From DASTFY01 sp963813375 (GTDB lineage: Bacteria; Actinomycetota; Acidimicrobiia; Acidimicrobiales; Ilumatobacteraceae), in NCBI GenBank assembly GCA_963813375.1, contig CAWEYT010000006.1, positions 1 through 64,000 on the forward strand: a stretch of DNA of 64,000 nucleotides, read 5' to 3'. Shown piece after piece: positions 60,789 to 64,000 of the stretch (positions within the stretch are counted from its first letter, which is position 1; each line of letters starts with the position of its first letter). The position numbers and the translations under genes are program-made. Under the pieces are notes generated by a model, which did not search any database, was not told the DNA's origin, and saw only the letters and a program-made list of their open reading frames with translations.

Positions 60789-63700
60789 TCAGGTGGCCCC
60801 GGCCAGCGCGCCGCCCTTCGCGCCGGCGCGGTCGATGCTCCCCCGGATCGCCTTCGCCAATGGGGCCGCGCTGAGAGGCTCGACCAGGCCGGAATGGTGA
60901 CCGGCGACGACCTCGACGCTCAGGTCGCCCTTGATCCGCTCCCGCCACTGCATGTGCCACCGGCGATCGGGCAACTCCACGGATTCCTGCGTCCGGACGA
61001 GCAGTGCGTCGCCGCGCAGCACACCGCCGACGTATCGATCGTGCGCCTCCGAGTGGGCGTGGCGCAGCTCGGCGACACGCCGGTCCTCCGCTCGCCCCAG
61101 CCTCCGCACGACGAACTTCTCCCGGAGGATGCCCATCTGCCACCACACCGCGGCGAAGAGCCGGCCGTCACGCCAGTAGTGCGCGATGCGGCTGCTGATG
61201 TAGCGAACCAGGTTGACGCGGTCGCGGACCGCTCCGGGCGGGCCGTAGTCGACCAGGACCAGCGATGCCAGCCTCCTCGCCCGCCGCCTCCAGCTGGCGT
61301 GCCATCTCGAACGCCACCCAGCTGCCAGAGCAATGCCCACCGATGTGGTACGGGCCTGACGGCTGCACGTCCCGCATCTCCGACGATGTAGTGGGAGGCC
61401 ATGTCCTCGACGGTCTCGATGCACGGGGTGATCGCTTTCCATCCCCTGGGGTTGGAGGATGTAGAAGGGCTGGTCAGGCCCGATGCAACGGGCGAGGTGG
61501 GCGAAGCTGAGGGCGGTGACGGTGTAGGGAGTCACGAAGAAGAACGCCGGGCGTGATCCCCGCGGGCTGGACCGGCACGAGCGAGGTCCACTGCGCGTCC
61601 GGTCGGTCCTGCTCGAGGAGCTCGGCGAACGACGCGATCGTCGGCGCCTGGAACAGGCTCGACAGCGGCGGGCGCTGGCCCGTCACCCGCTCCACCGCTG
61701 CGAACACCCGGATGGCGAGAAGGCTGTGGCCGCCGAGGTCGAAGAAGTCGTCGTCGATGCCGATGTCGTGGTGGCCCAGCACGTTGGCCCAGATGTCGAT
61801 GAGCTGCGCGTGGAGGCGCGTTTGGGGTGGGCGTCGTTCCCGGGTGGTGGTGTCGCGAGGGTGGGGGGCGGTGGGGGAGCTGTTTGCGGTCGATCTTGTT
61901 GTTGGGGGTGAGCGGGAACGCGGTCCATGGCGACGTAACGACGACGGGATCATGTACGCCGGGCAGGCTGGTCCCAGGTGGTCGCGCAGCTCGGCGGGTC
62001 GAGCGGGTCGTGGACGGGGCAGGTAGTAGCCGACCAGGCGGACATCACCCGGCGCGGGCTCCCAGGTGGTCACACGGCGGCTTTGACACCTGGGTGGGTG
62101 GCCAGCGCGTGCTCGATCTCGCCCAGCTCGATGCGATGGCCCGCGGACCTTGACCTGATGGTCGCCTCGGCCGAGGAACTCGATGCGTGCCGTCGCTGCG
62201 CCAGCGGGCCATGTCGCCGGTCCGATACAGCCGGCCGCCGCTCCAGGTAAGGGGTCGGCGACGAAACGCTCGGCAGTGAGCTCCGGACGGTTCTGGTAAC
62301 CGCGGGCCACCCCCTCGCCACCGATGTACAGCTCCCCCGGCACCCCCACCGGGACCAGCTCACCGGCGGGATCCAGGATACGGCACACGGTGTTGTCGAT
62401 CGGCCGGCCGATCGGCACCGACCCCGCCTCGCCTTCGTGCAGCTCGAACACCGTCGACCAGACCGTCGTCTCGGTCGGCCCGAACATGTTCCAGACCGAC
62501 GCCGCACCGCTCCACCAGACGATCGGCCAACTCCCGCGACATGGCCTCACCGCCGCAGAGGACCTTCAGATCCCGCCGCCCCCGACCAACCCGACTCCAA
62601 CAGCATCGCCACGTCGTCGGGGTGGCCTGCATGACCGTGGCCCGCAGCACGACTCGATCAGCTCGCCCAGCGCCGACCGTCCGCGGCCTCGTCCGCGGAC
62701 GCGATCACCACCTCCGCCCCCGTCACCAACGGCAGGAAGATCTCCAACACCGAGATGTCGAACGACAACGTCGTCACCGCCAGTACAACGTCCTCGGGCG
62801 ACAACCCCGGCTCACGCTAGCATCGAGGCAGGAAGTTCACGACGTTGCGATGCTCGATCTCCACACCCTTGGGCACCCCCGTCGAACCCGACGTGTAGAT
62901 GATGTAGGCCAGGTCACCGCCGACGTCCTCGAGCGGCTCGATCGGCTCCATCGCATCGCGCCGGCATCACCGTCGAGATCGACGACGAGCAGGTCCCAGG
63001 CGTTGACAGCCCCGGCGTCGTGGGAGTTCACGACCACCTGGCATTGGGCGTCCGAGACCATGAACTCCAAGCGCTCGCTCGGGAAGCCGGGGTCCAAGGG
63101 GAGGTACGCGCCGCCGGCCTTCAGCACACCGAGGAGCGCCGTCAGCATGGCCGGAGAGCGCTCCATCGCCACCCCGACGTAGTCCTCGGGTTGCACGCCC
63201 ACCGACCTGAGGTACCGCGCCAGCTGGGTAGAGCGCTCGTCGAGTTGGCCGTAGGTCATCTGCTCGCCGCCCATGCGAACGGCCACCGCGTCCGGCGTCG
63301 CCTCGGCCTGCCGCTGGAACAACTCGTGCACCCGTGCGGCACGATCGAACGCCACATCGGTGCGGTTCCACCCGTCGCACGAGCGTGGACCGCTCCTCGG
63401 GCGCGAGCACGTCGATGAGCCCCACCGGCGTCGACGGCGAGCGCACGGCCTCGCTCAGGAAGGCCTGCCAGTGGGCGACGAACCGCCGCCGCGCTCGCCA
63501 GATCGAACAGGTCCGTGCTGAACTCCAAAACGCCCGTCGTGCCCGCGGCCGTCTGGTTGAGGGTCATCGACAGCTCTGACTCGACTGCATCCCGTTCGAC
63601 AGCCACTGGCTCGGCGGTCAGCCCTTCGAGCTCGGCGGAAGGGATGGGCATGTTGTTGAACACGAACATCGTCTGGTAGATCGCGGCCCGGCTCAGGTCT

Positions 63701-64000
63701 CGTGCCGGGTTGAGGGCCTCGACGATGCGGTCGAAGGGGGCGTCCTGGTTCGCGAACGCGCCGAGGACCGTCTGCTTCACGACGTCGAGCAGCTCAGCGA
63801 AGGAGGCGGACGGATCGACCGGCACCCTCAGCGCGAGCGTGTTCATGAAGAGCCCGATCAGATCGACCGTTTCCGCTCGTGCCCGGTTCGCCGCGGCCGA
63901 GCCGATGACGATGTCGTCCTGACCACTCCACCTGGCCAGGACGGCCGCATAGGCGGCCAGGAGCGCCACGAACGGCGTCACACCCGAGGCGCGGCTGATC
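60789..64000 (-). CDS. Nonribosomal peptide synthetase, terminal module C-A-PCP-TE (partial, many frameshifts)
   Basis: Reads right to left off the window edge. The C-domain end has WSGQDDIVIGSAAANR, LIGLFMNTLALRVPVD and AFANQDAPFDRIVEALNPAR. The A domain (about 63330-61880) has TYGQLDERSTQLARYL, LKAGGAYLPLDP, LAYIIYTSGSTGVPKGV, FDISVLEIFLPLVTGAEVV, MFGPTETTVWST, GELYIGGEGVARGYQNRPEL and the A10 lysine in FPLTPNNKIDRKQ. The PCP has DDDFFDLGGHSLLAIRVF (Ser near 61724). The TE has YHIGGHCSGSWVAFEMA and His in VAGHHSGLVEP. Residues at the specificity positions read D-I-L-Q-L-G-M-V-W-K, closest to glycine codes. At least eight frame changes break it. Confidence 0.85.

Overview
High-GC (roughly 70%) actinobacterial chromosome. 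Markers for this are a DUF222/HNH (13E12-like) nuclease, an F420/Ddn-like oxidoreductase, an MT0933-type antitoxin-like protein, the Rv2133c/Rv2134c/Rv2135c-type gene triad, a Rho with a long acidic/Arg-rich insertion, and several probably leaderless genes (TANNNT box 6-8 nt before ATG/GTG). Gene content and the free-living amino-acid biosynthetic layout look more like an Acidimicrobiia-type lineage than Streptomyces or Mycobacterium, but that placement is inference.

Layout. 0-2.3 kb: a VapBC-like remnant, an FAD oxidoreductase and a hypothetical. 2.2-6.1 kb (minus): leuB, a branched-chain leader peptide with attenuator hairpins, ilvE and cimA. 6.2-23 kb: greA, an alpha/beta hydrolase, a UbiB-like kinase, a CBS protein, an AidB-like acyl-CoA dehydrogenase, a LysE exporter, a secreted peptidase, ppc, a PfkB kinase, VOC/OsmC/ECF-sigma genes and a DUF4062 protein. 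22.9-34.2 kb: tRNA-Arg(CCG), then argS-lysA-hom-thrC, rho, rpmE, a hypothetical, prfA and prmC. 34-43 kb (minus): S9 peptidase, alcohol dehydrogenase, nucleoside hydrolase, a thiolase-like protein, a membrane protein and leuD-leuC, with an IclR-type regulator divergent from leuC. 44-56 kb: accessory and degradative genes, including an Hcp-like protein, an SOS-box-controlled HNH nuclease, MFS and TauE transporters and an acyl-CoA dehydrogenase. 56-60 kb: udgB, lhgO and the phosphomutase/DUF3090/SCO1664 triad. 60-64 kb: a small membrane protein and the terminal module (C-A-PCP-TE) of a nonribosomal peptide synthetase that runs off the right edge.

How it fits together. CimA makes citramalate from pyruvate and acetyl-CoA. 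LeuCD and LeuB process it (and isopropylmalate), and IlvE transaminates the final keto acids. Both arms carry apparent regulation: a 12-residue Val/Leu/Ile-rich leader peptide before ilvE-cimA, and a compact divergent promoter between leuC and the IclR regulator that also yields a leaderless upstream ORF coupled to leuC. lysA-hom-thrC supply lysine and threonine; thrB is not seen here.

Sequence quality. More than twenty genes, including essential ones (greA, rho), are interrupted by frameshifts. In several cases one nucleotide, or one GC unit in a homopolymer or GC-dinucleotide run, restores a full-length family member with a sensible stop. I read these mainly as assembly indels, concentrated near both ends and at 46-50 kb. 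Coordinates of such genes span the whole reconstructed gene.
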